This document shows, piece by piece, positions 47,385 to 57,154 of a stretch of 64,000 bases of DNA; the stretch's first letter is position 1, and each line of letters begins with the position of its first letter. The DNA is taken from contig NZ_JAEVHF010000001.1 of NCBI RefSeq assembly GCF_018263925.1, forward strand, positions 124,001-188,000, given 5' to 3'. The translations under genes and the position numbers were made by a program. The notes beneath the pieces were generated by a model that searched no databases, was not told where the DNA came from, and saw only the letters and a program-made list of their open reading frames with translations. Source of the stretch: Kistimonas asteriae. Lineage in GTDB: Bacteria; Pseudomonadota; Gammaproteobacteria; Pseudomonadales; Endozoicomonadaceae.

Positions 47385-47779
47385 GACTGAAAAGACCTTT
47401 TTCAGAGCCTGTTCATGGAACCGGGAGGCGGGAACCGGACCTGCCAGACCGGCCGGCGCTGACACGGCTGTCAGCCAGCACCATGTAGACGTCAGTCATA
47501 GTGACAGCCACCAAAGCCATTAGTCACTGGTAGTCAACGGATAACGCGGGTCGCAGGAAAACAGAGAAAGGCACATTTCGAACCCTACCGCTGAACACTT
47601 CGACGCTCCGGTAACCGGCCAACACCGACTCTGGGACTCATGCAGACTGATTTGACGTGTTCACTATATAGTCGATAGACATCCTTTTTGCATAAACGAC
47701 ACTGACACAAAAATGCCCTCATAAATACTATCAATAACAGCCATAACCTGTGCCCAATCAAAAACGACAGCGCTCAACC

Positions 47780-47793
47780 ATGATTTTTATCAA
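47780..47793 (+). promoter_or_regulatory. FNR/ANR-like site in the yfcC-arcA divergent region
   Basis: ATGATTTTTATCAA matches the FNR/ANR consensus TTGAT-N4-ATCAA at nine of ten defined bases. A TAATTA -10-like box at 47815-47820 places a start near 47827, so the site would be centred about 41 bases upstream, the standard activating position. ANR controls arcDABC in Pseudomonas, which supports the assignment. Confidence 0.6.
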
Positions 47794-47827
47794 GATATTT
47801 GCCGATTTAATCACTAATTAATCACTG

Positions 47828-48189
47828 TTTTCTGCCACGAATCCCAAACTTTTTTTTAATAGTAAAACAAACGTATTAGTTAGAGGCTAAAAACCGGAAA
47901 ATGGGTATTAATACGTAATGTCAAAGGATTACTGCAGGTCTAGTCTAGGCACCGCATTAGGGGGCATCCCCTAACGAGATTTAAGAATTTTCTAATGCTA
48001 TGTCGATATATCCAGTACTTTGGTAAGCACAAATCGACATACATTATACATACCGGATTTCTATCGCCTTTATAACAGTCACTCGACTGCCTCAGCCCAA
48101 CGGACTGACCCAGCCAGACTGCGAAGGCGACTTAAGCTTATGCACAGTCATGTGCACTTATTCATGTACATCAGACATTCAGGAGAAAG
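47828..48189 (+). promoter_or_regulatory. Arc leader/promoter region with several inverted repeats
   Basis: No gene lies here. Three perfect inverted repeats are seen: TTAGGGG/CCCCTAA (47957-47974), TATGTCGAT/ATCGACATA (47999-48041, 25-base spacer) and TGCACA/TGTGCA (48141-48156). A second possible promoter is TTGGTA (48020) with ATTATA (48043), 17 bp apart. If transcription starts at the FNR-type promoter, arcA has a leader of about 360 bases. Confidence 0.45.
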
Positions 48190-49416
48190 ATGATGTCACG
48201 CTTCTACGTTGGTTCCGAGGTTGGTCAACTTAAAAAGGTATTGTTGCACCGTCCCGAACTGTCCCTGCGCCGCCTGACACCTTCCAACTGCGAAGGCCTG
48301 CTGTTCGACGACGTTCTGCGCGTTGAGCAGGCAGGTAAAGAACACGACGCTTTCCAACAGGTTCTGCGTGACAACGGCGTTGAAGTATTCCTGCTGCGCG
48401 ACATGCTGGCAGAAACACTGGCCAACCCTGAAGCCAAGTCCTGGGTACTGGACCGTCAGGTCAACCCTCTGCGTTACGGCAACGCACTGGCCAAAGACGT
48501 TCGCAGCTTCTTCGAAGAAATGAGCGACAAGGATCTGGCTTCCCACCTGATCGGCGGCCTGACCGTTTCTGAACTGAATTCTTCCTGCGGCAGCCCCACT
48601 CTGGGTGTGATGAACCAGACTGACTTCATTCTGGATCCGATCCCGAACCACCTGTTCACCCGCGACACCTCCTGCTGGGTATACGGCGGCGTTTCCGTGA
48701 ACCCAATGGCCAAGCCGGCTCGTAAGCGTGAAACCGTTCACATGCGCTCCATCTACAACTTCCACCCGATGTTCAAGGATGCGGACTTCCACACCTACTT
48801 CGGCAACGAAGACCGTAACTACGAACTGTCCACCATTGAAGGCGGCGACGTACTGGTTATCGGTAAGGGCGCGGTACTGATCGGCATGTCCGAGCGCACC
48901 ACCCCTCAAGGTGTTGAGCACTTGGCTCGCGGCCTGTTCAAGACCGGTCAGGCTACCAAGGTTATCGCCCTGGAACTGCCCAAGCTGCGCAGCTGCATGC
49001 ACCTTGACACCGTCTTCACCCAGATGGATGTTGACTGCTTCACTTACTACCCTGACATCATGCGTGACGACATCGCCTGCTGGGAACTGACGCCTGGCGA
49101 CAACGAAGAAATCGTCTTCACCACCGTTAAGGACGGCTTTGTGAAATCCATCGCCCGCGCTCTGGACCTGCCTGAACTGCGCATGATCCCGACCGGCGGT
49201 GACATCTTCGAAGCTGAGCGTGAGCAGTGGAACGATGCCAACAACGTTCTGACCGTACGTCCTGGCGTTGTTGTGACTTATGAGCGCAACATCTACACCG
49301 TCAAGAACATGGAAGAAGCCGGTATCACCGTGCTGACCATTCCCGGTGAAGACCTGGGCCGCGGCCGCGGCGGCGCTCGCTGCATGAGCTGCCCAATGGA
49401 ACGTGAAGGTATCTAA
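48190..49416 (+). CDS. arcA: Arginine deiminase
   Basis: 408 residues. Hydrolyses arginine to citrulline and ammonia, the first step of the arginine deiminase pathway, in the cytoplasm. Signature segments are [34 protein letters not shown], a catalytic-His region [16 protein letters not shown], and [12 protein letters not shown] with the nucleophilic Cys398. Two ATGs lie in tandem; the second (48193) is better spaced from AGGAG. Codon use is that of highly expressed genes. It starts the arc cluster and is divergent from the yfcC-type carrier. Confidence 0.97.
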   Translation: MMSRFYVGSEVGQLKKVLLHRPELSLRRLTPSNCEGLLFDDVLRVEQAGKEHDAFQQVLRDNGVEVFLLRDMLAETLANPEAKSWVLDRQVNPLRYGNALAKDVRSFFEEMSDKDLASHLIGGLTVSELNSSCGSPTLGVMNQTDFILDPIPNHLFTRDTSCWVYGGVSVNPMAKPARKRETVHMRSIYNFHPMFKDADFHTYFGNEDRNYELSTIEGGDVLVIGKGAVLIGMSERTTPQGVEHLARGLFKTGQATKVIALELPKLRSCMHLDTVFTQMDVDCFTYYPDIMRDDIACWELTPGDNEEIVFTTVKDGFVKSIARALDLPELRMIPTGGDIFEAEREQWNDANNVLTVRPGVVVTYERNIYTVKNMEEAGITVLTIPGEDLGRGRGGARCMSCPMEREGI

Positions 49417-49523
49417 TTACCTTCCTGCAAGAATCAGGCACTCTGACGGGACAAACGGTAAAGTACTACTGACAAGACGGTCAGTGATTCAGAACCCGCC
49501 GCCGGAGTACCATGAGTGAAACA

Positions 49524-49552
49524 ACAATCTGCCGCGAAAAGCGGCAGATTGT
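49524..49552 (+). other. Intercistronic hairpin between arcA and arcB
   Basis: ACAATCTGCCGC, GAAAA loop, GCGGCAGATTGT: a perfect 12-bp stem ending 36 bases before the arcB ATG. No T-run follows (CCTTAACA), so it looks more like an mRNA stabiliser or processing site than a terminator. Confidence 0.65.
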
Positions 49553-49588
49553 CCTTAACAAAAAATTGTTTTTAGGGATTTAAAGACC

Positions 49589-50590
49589 ATGTCCTTCAAT
49601 CTACGTAACCGTAACTTCCTGAAGCTGCTCGACTTCGCACCCAAAGAAATCCAGTACATGCTGGACCTGTCCCGCGACCTGAAGCGCGCCAAGTACGCTG
49701 GCTGCGAACAGCAGCGCATGAAAGGCAAGAACGTTGCCCTGATTTTTGAAAAGACCTCCACCCGTACCCGTTGCGCATTCGAAGTTGCCTGCTTCGATCA
49801 AGGCGCCAACGTCACTTACATCGGTGGCGGCTCCCAGATGGGCCACAAGGAATCCGTTAAGGATACCGCACGCGTTCTGGGCCGTTTTTACGACGGTATC
49901 GAATTCCGTGGTTACTCCCAGGAAGCCGTTGAAGAACTGGGCGAATACGCTGGCGTTCCTGTCTGGAACGGCCTGACTGACGAATGGCACCCCACCCAGA
50001 TCCTGGCTGACTTCCTGACCATGATCGAACACGGCAAAGGCAAGCAGCTGAGCGAAATCAAGTTCGCTTACCTGGGCGACGCTCGCAACAACATGGGTAA
50101 CTCCCTGATGGTTGGCGCAGCCAAGATGGGCATGGACATTCGCCTGGTTGCTCCCAAGGCATTCTGGCCAGAAGAGTCTCTGGTTGAAACCTGCAGCAAG
50201 ATCGCTGAAGAAACCGGCGCCAAAATCACCCTGACCGAAGACGTTGCTGAAGGCGTTAACGGCGTTGACTTCCTGTACACCGACGTATGGGTATCCATGG
50301 GTGAAGCTGAGTCCGCATGGGCCGAGCGTATCGACCTGATGAAGCCTTACCAGGTGAACATGGACGTCATCGCCAAGACTGGCAACAAAGACGTTAAATT
50401 CATGCACTGCCTGCCTGCTTTCCACAACACTGAAACCAAGGTTGGTCAGGAAATCGCCGAGAAATTCGGCATGGAAGGCCTGGAAGTGAACGAAGAAGTC
50501 TTCGAATCTGCCTACAACATCTCCTTCGACGAAGCTGAGAACCGTATGCACACTATCAAGGCTGTTATGGTTGCCACTCTGGGCGACTAA
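49589..50590 (+). CDS. arcB: Ornithine carbamoyltransferase, catabolic (copy 1)
   Basis: 333 residues. Contains the carbamoyl-phosphate loop STRTR (57-61), the HPTQ motif, and the [11 protein letters not shown] ornithine region. In the deiminase pathway it phosphorolyses citrulline to ornithine and carbamoyl phosphate. Length and motifs match catabolic ArcB. Codon use is strongly biased toward preferred codons, suggesting high expression. The next gene encodes a close paralogue. Confidence 0.95.
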   Translation: MSFNLRNRNFLKLLDFAPKEIQYMLDLSRDLKRAKYAGCEQQRMKGKNVALIFEKTSTRTRCAFEVACFDQGANVTYIGGGSQMGHKESVKDTARVLGRFYDGIEFRGYSQEAVEELGEYAGVPVWNGLTDEWHPTQILADFLTMIEHGKGKQLSEIKFAYLGDARNNMGNSLMVGAAKMGMDIRLVAPKAFWPEESLVETCSKIAEETGAKITLTEDVAEGVNGVDFLYTDVWVSMGEAESAWAERIDLMKPYQVNMDVIAKTGNKDVKFMHCLPAFHNTETKVGQEIAEKFGMEGLEVNEEVFESAYNISFDEAENRMHTIKAVMVATLGD

Positions 50591-50607
50591 TCTGCTATTG
50601 ATAGACC

Positions 50608-50636
50608 AAAAGAGGGGCTAAGCCCCTCTTTTTTAT
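50608..50636 (+). terminator. Terminator after the first arcB
   Basis: AAAAGAGGGGC and GCCCCTCTTTTTT form a strong GC stem with a three-base loop and a long T-run, 17 bp past the stop. The second arcB therefore probably needs read-through or its own promoter. Confidence 0.93.
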
Positions 50637-50804
50637 TACCCTGAATAACACACCGTTACCGCAACCTCCCCTGCCTCAGCCCTTCCCACAACGAAAACAA
50701 GCAGCGAATGCAGTATGTACTATCCTGTAGTCGTGTTTCATCACCTGCCACTTCAACGACAGGCTATCTACTCAATCCCTCAGTATCCAAGAGGATTCAG
50801 TACC

Positions 50805-51809
50805 ATGTCTTTCAACCTGCGCAATCGTAAATACACCAAGCTGCTGGATTTCACCCCGAAAGAAATGCAATTCCTGCTGGACCTCAGTCGCGACCTCAAA
50901 CGCGCCAAGTACGCCGGTTGTGAACAACAGAGACTGAAAGGTAAAAATATCGCCCTGATCTTTGAAAAAACATCCACCCGGACCCGCTGCTCATTCGAGG
51001 TAGCCGCCTTCGACCAGGGAGCTAACGTGACCTACATAGGTGGAGGCTCTCAAATGGGGCACAAGGAGTCCGTAAAAGATACGGCGCGGGTCCTTGGCCG
51101 TTTCTATGACGGTATCGAATTCCGGGGTTTCAAACAGGAACACGTTGAAGAGCTGGCAGAATATGCCGGCGTTCCCGTATGGAACGGTCTCACCGATGAG
51201 TTTCACCCCACCCAGATTATCGCTGACTTCATGACCATGCTGGAACATGGCAATGGCAAACAGCTTCACCAGATGAAGTGGTGCTATCTCGGTGACGGCA
51301 AAAACAACATGGGCAACTCACTCATGGTCGGCGCTGCGAAGATGGGCATGGATTTCCGCATTGCCGCCCCCAGCAGCTACTTCCCGGAAAAATGGATTGT
51401 TGATGAGTGCAACAAGATTGCTGAACAGACAGGCGCCAAAATCACCCTGACTGAAGACGTCGGCAAGGCCGTTAAGGACTGCGACTTCCTGTACGGCGAT
51501 GTCTGGGTATCAATGGGCGAACCCAAAGAAGTGTGGGATGAGCGGGTGGGCGCCCTGAAGCCCTATCAGGTCAATATGGATGTCATCAAAAAAACCGGCA
51601 ACCCGAAGGTAAAATACCTTCACTGCCTGCCCGCATTCCACAATACGGAAACCGTTGTCGGCAAAGAGGTCGCAGAACAGTATGGTCTTAAAAATGGCGT
51701 AGAAGTGACTGAAGATGTGTTTGAGTCAGAATACTGTATCGCCTTTGACGAAGCCGAAAACCGTATGCACTCCATTAAAGCCATCATGGTAGCCACACTG
51801 GGCGACTGA
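50805..51809 (+). CDS. Ornithine carbamoyltransferase (copy 2)
   Basis: 334 residues and clearly a paralogue of the upstream arcB: both begin MSFNLRNR and share STRTR, the long block through [18 protein letters not shown], and [11 protein letters not shown]. It is less codon-biased and has a slightly longer C-terminal part ([16 protein letters not shown]). The ATG at 50805 has AGAGGA upstream; an open frame from 50715 is only leader. It may be the second catabolic enzyme or may serve arginine synthesis; position between arc genes favours the former. Confidence 0.93.
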   Translation: MSFNLRNRKYTKLLDFTPKEMQFLLDLSRDLKRAKYAGCEQQRLKGKNIALIFEKTSTRTRCSFEVAAFDQGANVTYIGGGSQMGHKESVKDTARVLGRFYDGIEFRGFKQEHVEELAEYAGVPVWNGLTDEFHPTQIIADFMTMLEHGNGKQLHQMKWCYLGDGKNNMGNSLMVGAAKMGMDFRIAAPSSYFPEKWIVDECNKIAEQTGAKITLTEDVGKAVKDCDFLYGDVWVSMGEPKEVWDERVGALKPYQVNMDVIKKTGNPKVKYLHCLPAFHNTETVVGKEVAEQYGLKNGVEVTEDVFESEYCIAFDEAENRMHSIKAIMVATLGD

Positions 51810-51874
51810 CCGATCATCTTCCCCCGCACCCCCAAAGAGTGCATTTGAGCGCGGGTATTGATTGACCACAAATG

Positions 51875-51900
51875 CCATGGATGACACCTGTCATCCATGG
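51875..51900. promoter_or_regulatory. 26-bp palindrome upstream of the first arcC
   Basis: CCATGGATGACA-CC-TGTCATCCATGG has 12-bp arms, all matched, and a two-base centre, followed by another ACCTGTCA half at 51905. It lies 54 bp before the arcC start. The tiny centre argues for a protein-binding operator rather than an RNA hairpin. Confidence 0.55.
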
Positions 51901-51953
51901 ACAATACCTGTCACGATTCGATCATTGACCGACCCATCCAGAGGATCAGGGAT

Positions 51954-52892
51954 ATGTTAGTTGTCATGGCCCTGGGAGGAAACGCGATTCTACAGCGTGG
52001 CCAACCCCTTGAGGCACACATCCAGCGTGAAAATATTCGAACCGCTGCCAAGTCCATCGCCGAAGTCGCCAAAGATCACCAGGTGGTACTGACCCACGGC
52101 AATGGCCCGCAGGTTGGCCTGCTGGCCCTGATGAATGAAGCCTACGAAGCGGTGGCCAATTACCCACTGGATGTTCTGGGCGCGCAGACCCAGGGCATGA
52201 TTGGCTTTATGTTTGAACAGGAACTGCGCAACTTCATGCCGGGCCGCAAAGTCTGCACGGTTTCCACCCAGACGATCGTTGACCCCAATGATCCCGCGTT
52301 TGAGAGTCCTGATAAATTTGTCGGGCCGGTTTATACCTACGAAGAAGCCCAGGTCATCCAGGAAGCCAACCCGTGCTGGACCCTGAAACAGGACGGCAAC
52401 TATTACCGCCGTGTCGTACCCTCGCCGCAACCCATGGAAATACTGGAACTGCCCTCGTTGCGACACATCGTGTCATCGGGCGATATCACCGTGATCTGTG
52501 GCGGTGGCGGCGGTATCCCGGTCCGTCGGGATGCTGACAACATGCTGCATGGTGTCGAAGCTGTTGTGGACAAGGATCGCGCTTCACGCACGCTGGCCGA
52601 AGGCCTGGAAGCTGATGCCCTGATACTGCTGACTGACGTCCCAGCCGTCGAAACCGACTTCGGTCAACCGGATTCGAAAAAGATCAAAGAATGCTCACCG
52701 GACGAATTTGAGAAGTTCCCCTTTGCGGCTGGTAGCATGGGACCTAAGGTAGAATCCGTATGCCATTTCGTTCGCTCCGGTGGTAAGTTTGGTGCCATCG
52801 GTTCGCTGGACAAGGCGGCGGAAATCCTGCTTGGACGCTCCGGCACCTTTGTCAAGGTAGATGTACCCGGTGGTATCACCTATTACGACTGA
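51954..52892 (+). CDS. arcC: Carbamate kinase (copy adjacent to arcB)
   Basis: 312 residues of the amino-acid kinase fold. It has [26 protein letters not shown], the ICGGGGGIPV loop and AAGSMGPKVE. It transfers phosphate from carbamoyl phosphate to ADP, the ATP-yielding step of arginine fermentation. The ATG at 51954 follows GAGGATCAGGG; an open frame from 51897 has no ribosome site. A second carbamate kinase lies at 61372, on the far side of the V-ATPase operon, and differs at many positions. Confidence 0.95.
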   Translation: MLVVMALGGNAILQRGQPLEAHIQRENIRTAAKSIAEVAKDHQVVLTHGNGPQVGLLALMNEAYEAVANYPLDVLGAQTQGMIGFMFEQELRNFMPGRKVCTVSTQTIVDPNDPAFESPDKFVGPVYTYEEAQVIQEANPCWTLKQDGNYYRRVVPSPQPMEILELPSLRHIVSSGDITVICGGGGGIPVRRDADNMLHGVEAVVDKDRASRTLAEGLEADALILLTDVPAVETDFGQPDSKKIKECSPDEFEKFPFAAGSMGPKVESVCHFVRSGGKFGAIGSLDKAAEILLGRSGTFVKVDVPGGITYYD

Positions 52893-53338
52893 ACCGACCA
52901 GACAACTATTCCAATTACAGCCTCTCACTAGCCGGGAGATGTCAGCCTCACACTGCGAAGTGGTATGACTGGGATCTCGCGGCAAAGTAGTGTCTGCGCA
53001 TGGTATGTACGGACACAGCCGGCGGCGACGGTTTATACCATTGCCAACGGTGTTTGAAAACAGGGTTTGCCACGGGCCTGGTCCCGCAATTGCCGCCGGT
53101 TTAACCGGCTAACGTTGTTTGGCAGGCTTTGATCTATCACCGGATAAGGGTTTACGAAAACTGCGGCGCCGTTAGTTGTTCAGGGTGACAGAGTTTTCGT
53201 CGGCAAGGTGACGGAATCTGTTTTCAGCCATAACGGGCGGTTGCGTATTGTGGATATATGCCCATCGGGTCTGAAGCATTTGTTTTCCCTTTGACGCAGG
53301 GCCCCATGGCCCGAATTATAAAGGACAGGAAGAAGGCT
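52893..53338 (+). promoter_or_regulatory. Probable promoter/leader region of the V-type ATPase operon
   Basis: 446 bp without a supportable gene. It contains the palindrome GCCGGTT-T-AACCGGC at 53095-53109 and no terminator for arcC that I can see, so read-through from arcC into the ATPase genes is possible. GGAAGAAGG lies just before the first ATPase gene. Confidence 0.4.
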
Positions 53339-54718
53339 ATGTCCCAGAGTCTGTTACGTTATACCAACATTCTGAGTATTGTTGGTGACATTATCCGGGT
53401 CGAAGTACCCAACCTGAGCGACAGTAATGCTCAGGCGCGAAACGGTGATCTCGCCCTGATTGAGCAGAATGGCCAGGCCTATTCGCTTGCGCAGATCATC
53501 AAGCTGAACCGCGAAGAAGTTTCCCTCCAGGTGTTTGCGGGCACCAAAGGTCTCTCCACTGACGCCGCTGTCTGCTTCCTCGGCGAACCCATGAAAGCCG
53601 TATACTCCCCGAACATTCTGGGTCGTATCTTCAACGGCGCGGGTGAGGCGATTGATGGCGGACCGGCACTGGACCAGGATCCCCGTGTTGAAATCGACGG
53701 CCCCTCCGTCAACCCGATTCGTCGGGTACTGGCGTCACGCATGGTACGGACCAACGTACCCATGATCGACGTCTTCAACACCCTGGTTGAATCCCAGAAG
53801 ATCCCGATCTTCTCCGTCTCCGGCGAGCCCTACAACAAGTTCCTGGCCCGGATCGCGATCCAGGCAGAAGCGGACGTCGTTGTCTTCGGTGGCATGGGTC
53901 TGATCTTCGATGACTACCACTTCTTCAAGACGGCTTTCGAAGAAGCCGGCGTATCTTCCCGTACCGTCATGTACACCAACCTGGCCTCTGATCCGACCGT
54001 TGAGCGTCTGATGATCGCCGATATGTCTCTGGCAGTGGCCGAGCATTTCGCCGTGGAAGAAGGCAAGAAGGTCCTGGTTCTGCTGACCGACATGACCTCC
54101 TACGCCGACGCCATGAAAGAAATCGGTGTTGCCATGGACAAGATCCCGGCTAACCGGGGTTACATGGGTGACCTGTACTCCCAGCTGGCTCGTCGTTACG
54201 AGAAGGCTGCCGACTACAAGGGCGCCGGTTCCGTCACCATCCTGGCAGTGACCACCATGCCAGGTAACGACCTGACTCACCCGGTTCCGGATAACACCGG
54301 TTACATCACCGAAGGTCAGTTCTACCTGCACGACGGCGTTATCGACCCGTTCGGTTCCCTGTCCCGTCTGAAGCAGATGGTTATCGGCAAGGAAACCCGG
54401 GAAGACCACAGCCAGATCATGAACACCATGATCCGCTTCTATTCCGATTCCGTGAACGCCAAGCAGAAGCAGGCGATGGCTTTCGAACTGTCTCCGTACG
54501 ATGAGAAAGTCATCCGCTTCGGTGACCAGTTCATCGAAAACTTCATGAAGCTGGACGTTTCCATGAGCCTGGAAGAAGCCCTCGACCTGGCATGGAAGAT
54601 CCTGGCTGACTGCTTCAGCCCAGAAGAGACGCTGATGAAGCAGAGCCTGATCGAGAAGTACTGGCCCGTGAAATCCCAGGTTGCTGCGGCAGCTGCCACT
54701 GAAACCGCCGGGGCATAA
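53339..54718 (+). CDS. ntpB: V/A-type ATPase subunit B (nucleotide-binding, non-catalytic)
   Basis: 459 residues. Matches V-type B subunits throughout: GRIFNGAGEAIDGGP, PMIDVFNTLVESQKIPIFSVSG (a degenerate P-loop area, as expected for B), the block ADVVVFGGMGLIFDDYHFF and LTDMTSYADAMKEI. With subunit A it forms the A3B3 head. The ATG at 53339 was chosen for the ribosome site; the open frame from 53258 extends beyond family length. Here it is the first gene of the operon rather than following A. Confidence 0.95.
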   Translation: MSQSLLRYTNILSIVGDIIRVEVPNLSDSNAQARNGDLALIEQNGQAYSLAQIIKLNREEVSLQVFAGTKGLSTDAAVCFLGEPMKAVYSPNILGRIFNGAGEAIDGGPALDQDPRVEIDGPSVNPIRRVLASRMVRTNVPMIDVFNTLVESQKIPIFSVSGEPYNKFLARIAIQAEADVVVFGGMGLIFDDYHFFKTAFEEAGVSSRTVMYTNLASDPTVERLMIADMSLAVAEHFAVEEGKKVLVLLTDMTSYADAMKEIGVAMDKIPANRGYMGDLYSQLARRYEKAADYKGAGSVTILAVTTMPGNDLTHPVPDNTGYITEGQFYLHDGVIDPFGSLSRLKQMVIGKETREDHSQIMNTMIRFYSDSVNAKQKQAMAFELSPYDEKVIRFGDQFIENFMKLDVSMSLEEALDLAWKILADCFSPEETLMKQSLIEKYWPVKSQVAAAAATETAGA

Positions 54719-54721
54719 ACC

Positions 54722-55315
54722 ATGGCCAAGATTGCGCTGAACAAAAGCTCGCTTAACCGGGAAAAGCGCAACCTGAAAACGTTCAACCGTTACCTGCCGG
54801 CGCTGGAACTCAAGCGTCAGCAGCTGATGGCGGAGCGGAAAAAAGCAGAGGATGCTGTCAGGGAAGCGCGCGAGCGTATTGAGCAGATCGAGAAAGACGT
54901 CAGTGAGCAACTACCAATGCTCGCTTGTGAGGATATCAACGTCGAAGGTCTGGTACGGGTGACCAATGTCGTTCTGGGCGAACAGAACATCGTCGGTACC
55001 ACCGTTCCTGTCGTTGAGAAAGTTGAGGTAGAAGTCGCACCGTACAGCTACCTGACCAAACCTCACTGGGTGGATTTCCTGGTGGAACGCCTGAAGGAAA
55101 TGGTGGAACTGCATGTTGAGATGCTGGTGCGCGAACTGCGCTACCAGGAAATCAGCAAAGCGACCCGCACCACGTCCCAGCGTGTGAACCTGTTCTCCAA
55201 GGTTCTGATCCCACGCAGCAACAAAAATATCGCGAAGATCAAGATCTTCATGTCCGATATGGATCGTGCTGCGGTGGTGAACGCCAAGATCTCCAAAACC
55301 AAGATGGCCAGCTGA
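54722..55315 (+). CDS. ntpD: V/A-type ATPase subunit D (central shaft)
   Basis: 197 residues with two long helices as expected for the rotor shaft: an N-terminal coiled coil starting at KSSLNREKRNLKTFNRYLP and a C-terminal one containing ATRTTSQRVNLFSKVLIP. It couples rotation of the membrane ring to catalysis. Only three bases separate it from the subunit B stop. No subunit F gene, the usual shaft partner, is found in the operon. Confidence 0.92.
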   Translation: MAKIALNKSSLNREKRNLKTFNRYLPALELKRQQLMAERKKAEDAVREARERIEQIEKDVSEQLPMLACEDINVEGLVRVTNVVLGEQNIVGTTVPVVEKVEVEVAPYSYLTKPHWVDFLVERLKEMVELHVEMLVRELRYQEISKATRTTSQRVNLFSKVLIPRSNKNIAKIKIFMSDMDRAAVVNAKISKTKMAS

Positions 55316-55351
55316 CCTGCCCCGGCAGTCAGCCTAAAGCTGGAAAAGAGC

Positions 55352-57151
55352 ATGAGTATCAAAACACTCAAGAAGATCACGCTCTATGGGCTAGCCAGCG
55401 AGAAGGAAGCCGTGCTCAGCGGATTACAGGAAATGGGGTGTATTCACCTGATTCCCCTGGCTGAGACTGCGGCTGCCCCCGAAGGCGAGCTCAGTGAGCC
55501 CCGGGCTGCAAAGGAGGCCTATAGTCACCTCCTGAGCTGCCCGGTCAAGCGACGGGAAATCCGTCGCATGGATGCCATGGACACTGACGAGGTAGTCGCC
55601 AAGGTTCTTGCCAACAAGAACCAGCTGCGTGCCGCGTCTGATGCCCGTGACAACCTGATCAAGCGGATCCAGGAAGTTCGCCCCTGGGGCGATTTTTCCT
55701 TTCCGGAACTGAATCAGCTGGATGATATCCGACTGTGGTTTTACGTGATTCCCCACCATGACATGGCGGCACTCGAGGATATCGAGATGCCCTGGGAAGT
55801 GGTGCACCGTGATCACAAAAACTGCTACGTCGTCCTGCTGAACAAAACAGAACCGGACGTCAACCTGCTGCCGGTCAAGCGCTCCCATGTGGGTGGTGAC
55901 TCCCTGTCCAGCCTGGAACACCAGCTGGAAGAAGCGGAAATGAAGGTGGAGGATATCCAGGGTGAACGGGAGTCTCTGACCCGTTGGCTCTACGTCCTCA
56001 GCCAGATCGTTGCCCGCAAGGAAGACACCCGCTCATTGGAAGACGCTCGTCGTGTTACTCTCGACGATGACCAGTTTTTCCTGGTCTCAGGCTGGCTGCC
56101 TGCGGACGAAGAAGAGCGCGCCAGTAACTTTGTCGCCTCCTTTGCCGTAGCCGCCACCATCGAAGACCCGGCGCCGGAAGACAATCCGCCGACCCTGCTG
56201 GACAACCCGGAATCCGTCGCCGGCGGTACGGAAGCCATGGCTTTCTACCAGCTGCCCGGTTACCGGACCTGGGACCCCAGCACTGTGGTGTTCTTCTCGT
56301 TCTCCCTGTTCTTTGCCATGATCATGAACGACGCGGCCTACTGCGCCATCCTCGGCGGGCTCGTGTTCCTGTTCCGCAAGAAACTGGGTGCCAGCGAGAC
56401 AGGCATCCGCATCCGTAATCTGGCCTACTTCATGTCAGGTATCGGTATTGTCTGGGGCATCAGCTCCGGCAGTTATTTCGGTTACACGCCAGACAAGGAC
56501 ACGCTCTTTGGCTCGCTGCATTTCATCGATATGAATAATTACGGCGCCATGATGAAGGTCTCTATCATCATTGGTGCGACGCATATCGTGATCGCGAACC
56601 TGGTCACTGCCTGGAATAACCGAACGCGCCTCTATGCACTGGCCCCCCTGGGATGGACACTGGCTATAGCCGGTGGCGTTGCCATCTGGCTCGGCATAAC
56701 AGGTGACCTGGCACTGGTCTGGAAAACAACGTTTGGTCCTGCATTAGCCATCGCCGGTGCAGTGCTGATCTTCCTGTTCACCAGTACACGCCCGGTCTCC
56801 AGCGCGAAAGACGTACTGTTCCGGATCGCTGACGGCCTGCATGCGCTTTACAATATCTCCAGTGTTTTCGGCGATATTCTGAGCTATATGCGTCTGTTTG
56901 CCCTTGGCCTTGCCGGCGCGTCTCTGGCTGTGACCTTCAATACGCTGGCATTCCAGGTTCTGGACCGCATGCCAGGTATCGGTGTTCTGTTCTGTGCCCT
57001 GATCCTGATCGCGGGTCACCTGCTCAATATCAGTCTCTCCCTGATGGGTGGTGTTGTGCACGGCCTGCGCCTGAATGTGATTGAGTTCTTCAAGTGGAGC
57101 CTGACTGAAGAAGGCTACCCGTTTAAACCATTTAAAAAGCAAGAGGATTGA
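55352..57151 (+). CDS. ntpI: V/A-type ATPase subunit I (membrane stator, a-subunit)
   Basis: 599 residues. The first 300 are hydrophilic with coiled coil, forming the cytoplasmic arm; about seven membrane helices follow from residue 308. The ion-path region has SYMRLFALGLAGASLAV and VVHGLRLNVIEFF, with the conserved arginines facing the c-ring. It forms the ion half-channels. Length is like short bacterial (Chlamydia-type) I subunits. Confidence 0.93.
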   Translation: MSIKTLKKITLYGLASEKEAVLSGLQEMGCIHLIPLAETAAAPEGELSEPRAAKEAYSHLLSCPVKRREIRRMDAMDTDEVVAKVLANKNQLRAASDARDNLIKRIQEVRPWGDFSFPELNQLDDIRLWFYVIPHHDMAALEDIEMPWEVVHRDHKNCYVVLLNKTEPDVNLLPVKRSHVGGDSLSSLEHQLEEAEMKVEDIQGERESLTRWLYVLSQIVARKEDTRSLEDARRVTLDDDQFFLVSGWLPADEEERASNFVASFAVAATIEDPAPEDNPPTLLDNPESVAGGTEAMAFYQLPGYRTWDPSTVVFFSFSLFFAMIMNDAAYCAILGGLVFLFRKKLGASETGIRIRNLAYFMSGIGIVWGISSGSYFGYTPDKDTLFGSLHFIDMNNYGAMMKVSIIIGATHIVIANLVTAWNNRTRLYALAPLGWTLAIAGGVAIWLGITGDLALVWKTTFGPALAIAGAVLIFLFTSTRPVSSAKDVLFRIADGLHALYNISSVFGDILSYMRLFALGLAGASLAVTFNTLAFQVLDRMPGIGVLFCALILIAGHLLNISLSLMGGVVHGLRLNVIEFFKWSLTEEGYPFKPFKKQED

Positions 57152-57154
57152 TTC

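Noticed and set aside
48196-49002. Antisense open frame of 268 codons across arcA
   Set aside because: Shadow of a codon-biased gene; no independent support.
49601-50551. Long antisense open frame of 316 codons across the first arcB
   Set aside because: Strongly codon-biased genes lack codons whose reverse is a stop, so long antisense frames arise by chance. The forward frame encodes a clear enzyme.
53735-54910. Antisense open frame of 391 codons across ntpB and ntpD
   Set aside because: Same cause as above; no ribosome site, and the composition (Gln/Val/His/Asp-rich) resembles no protein family.
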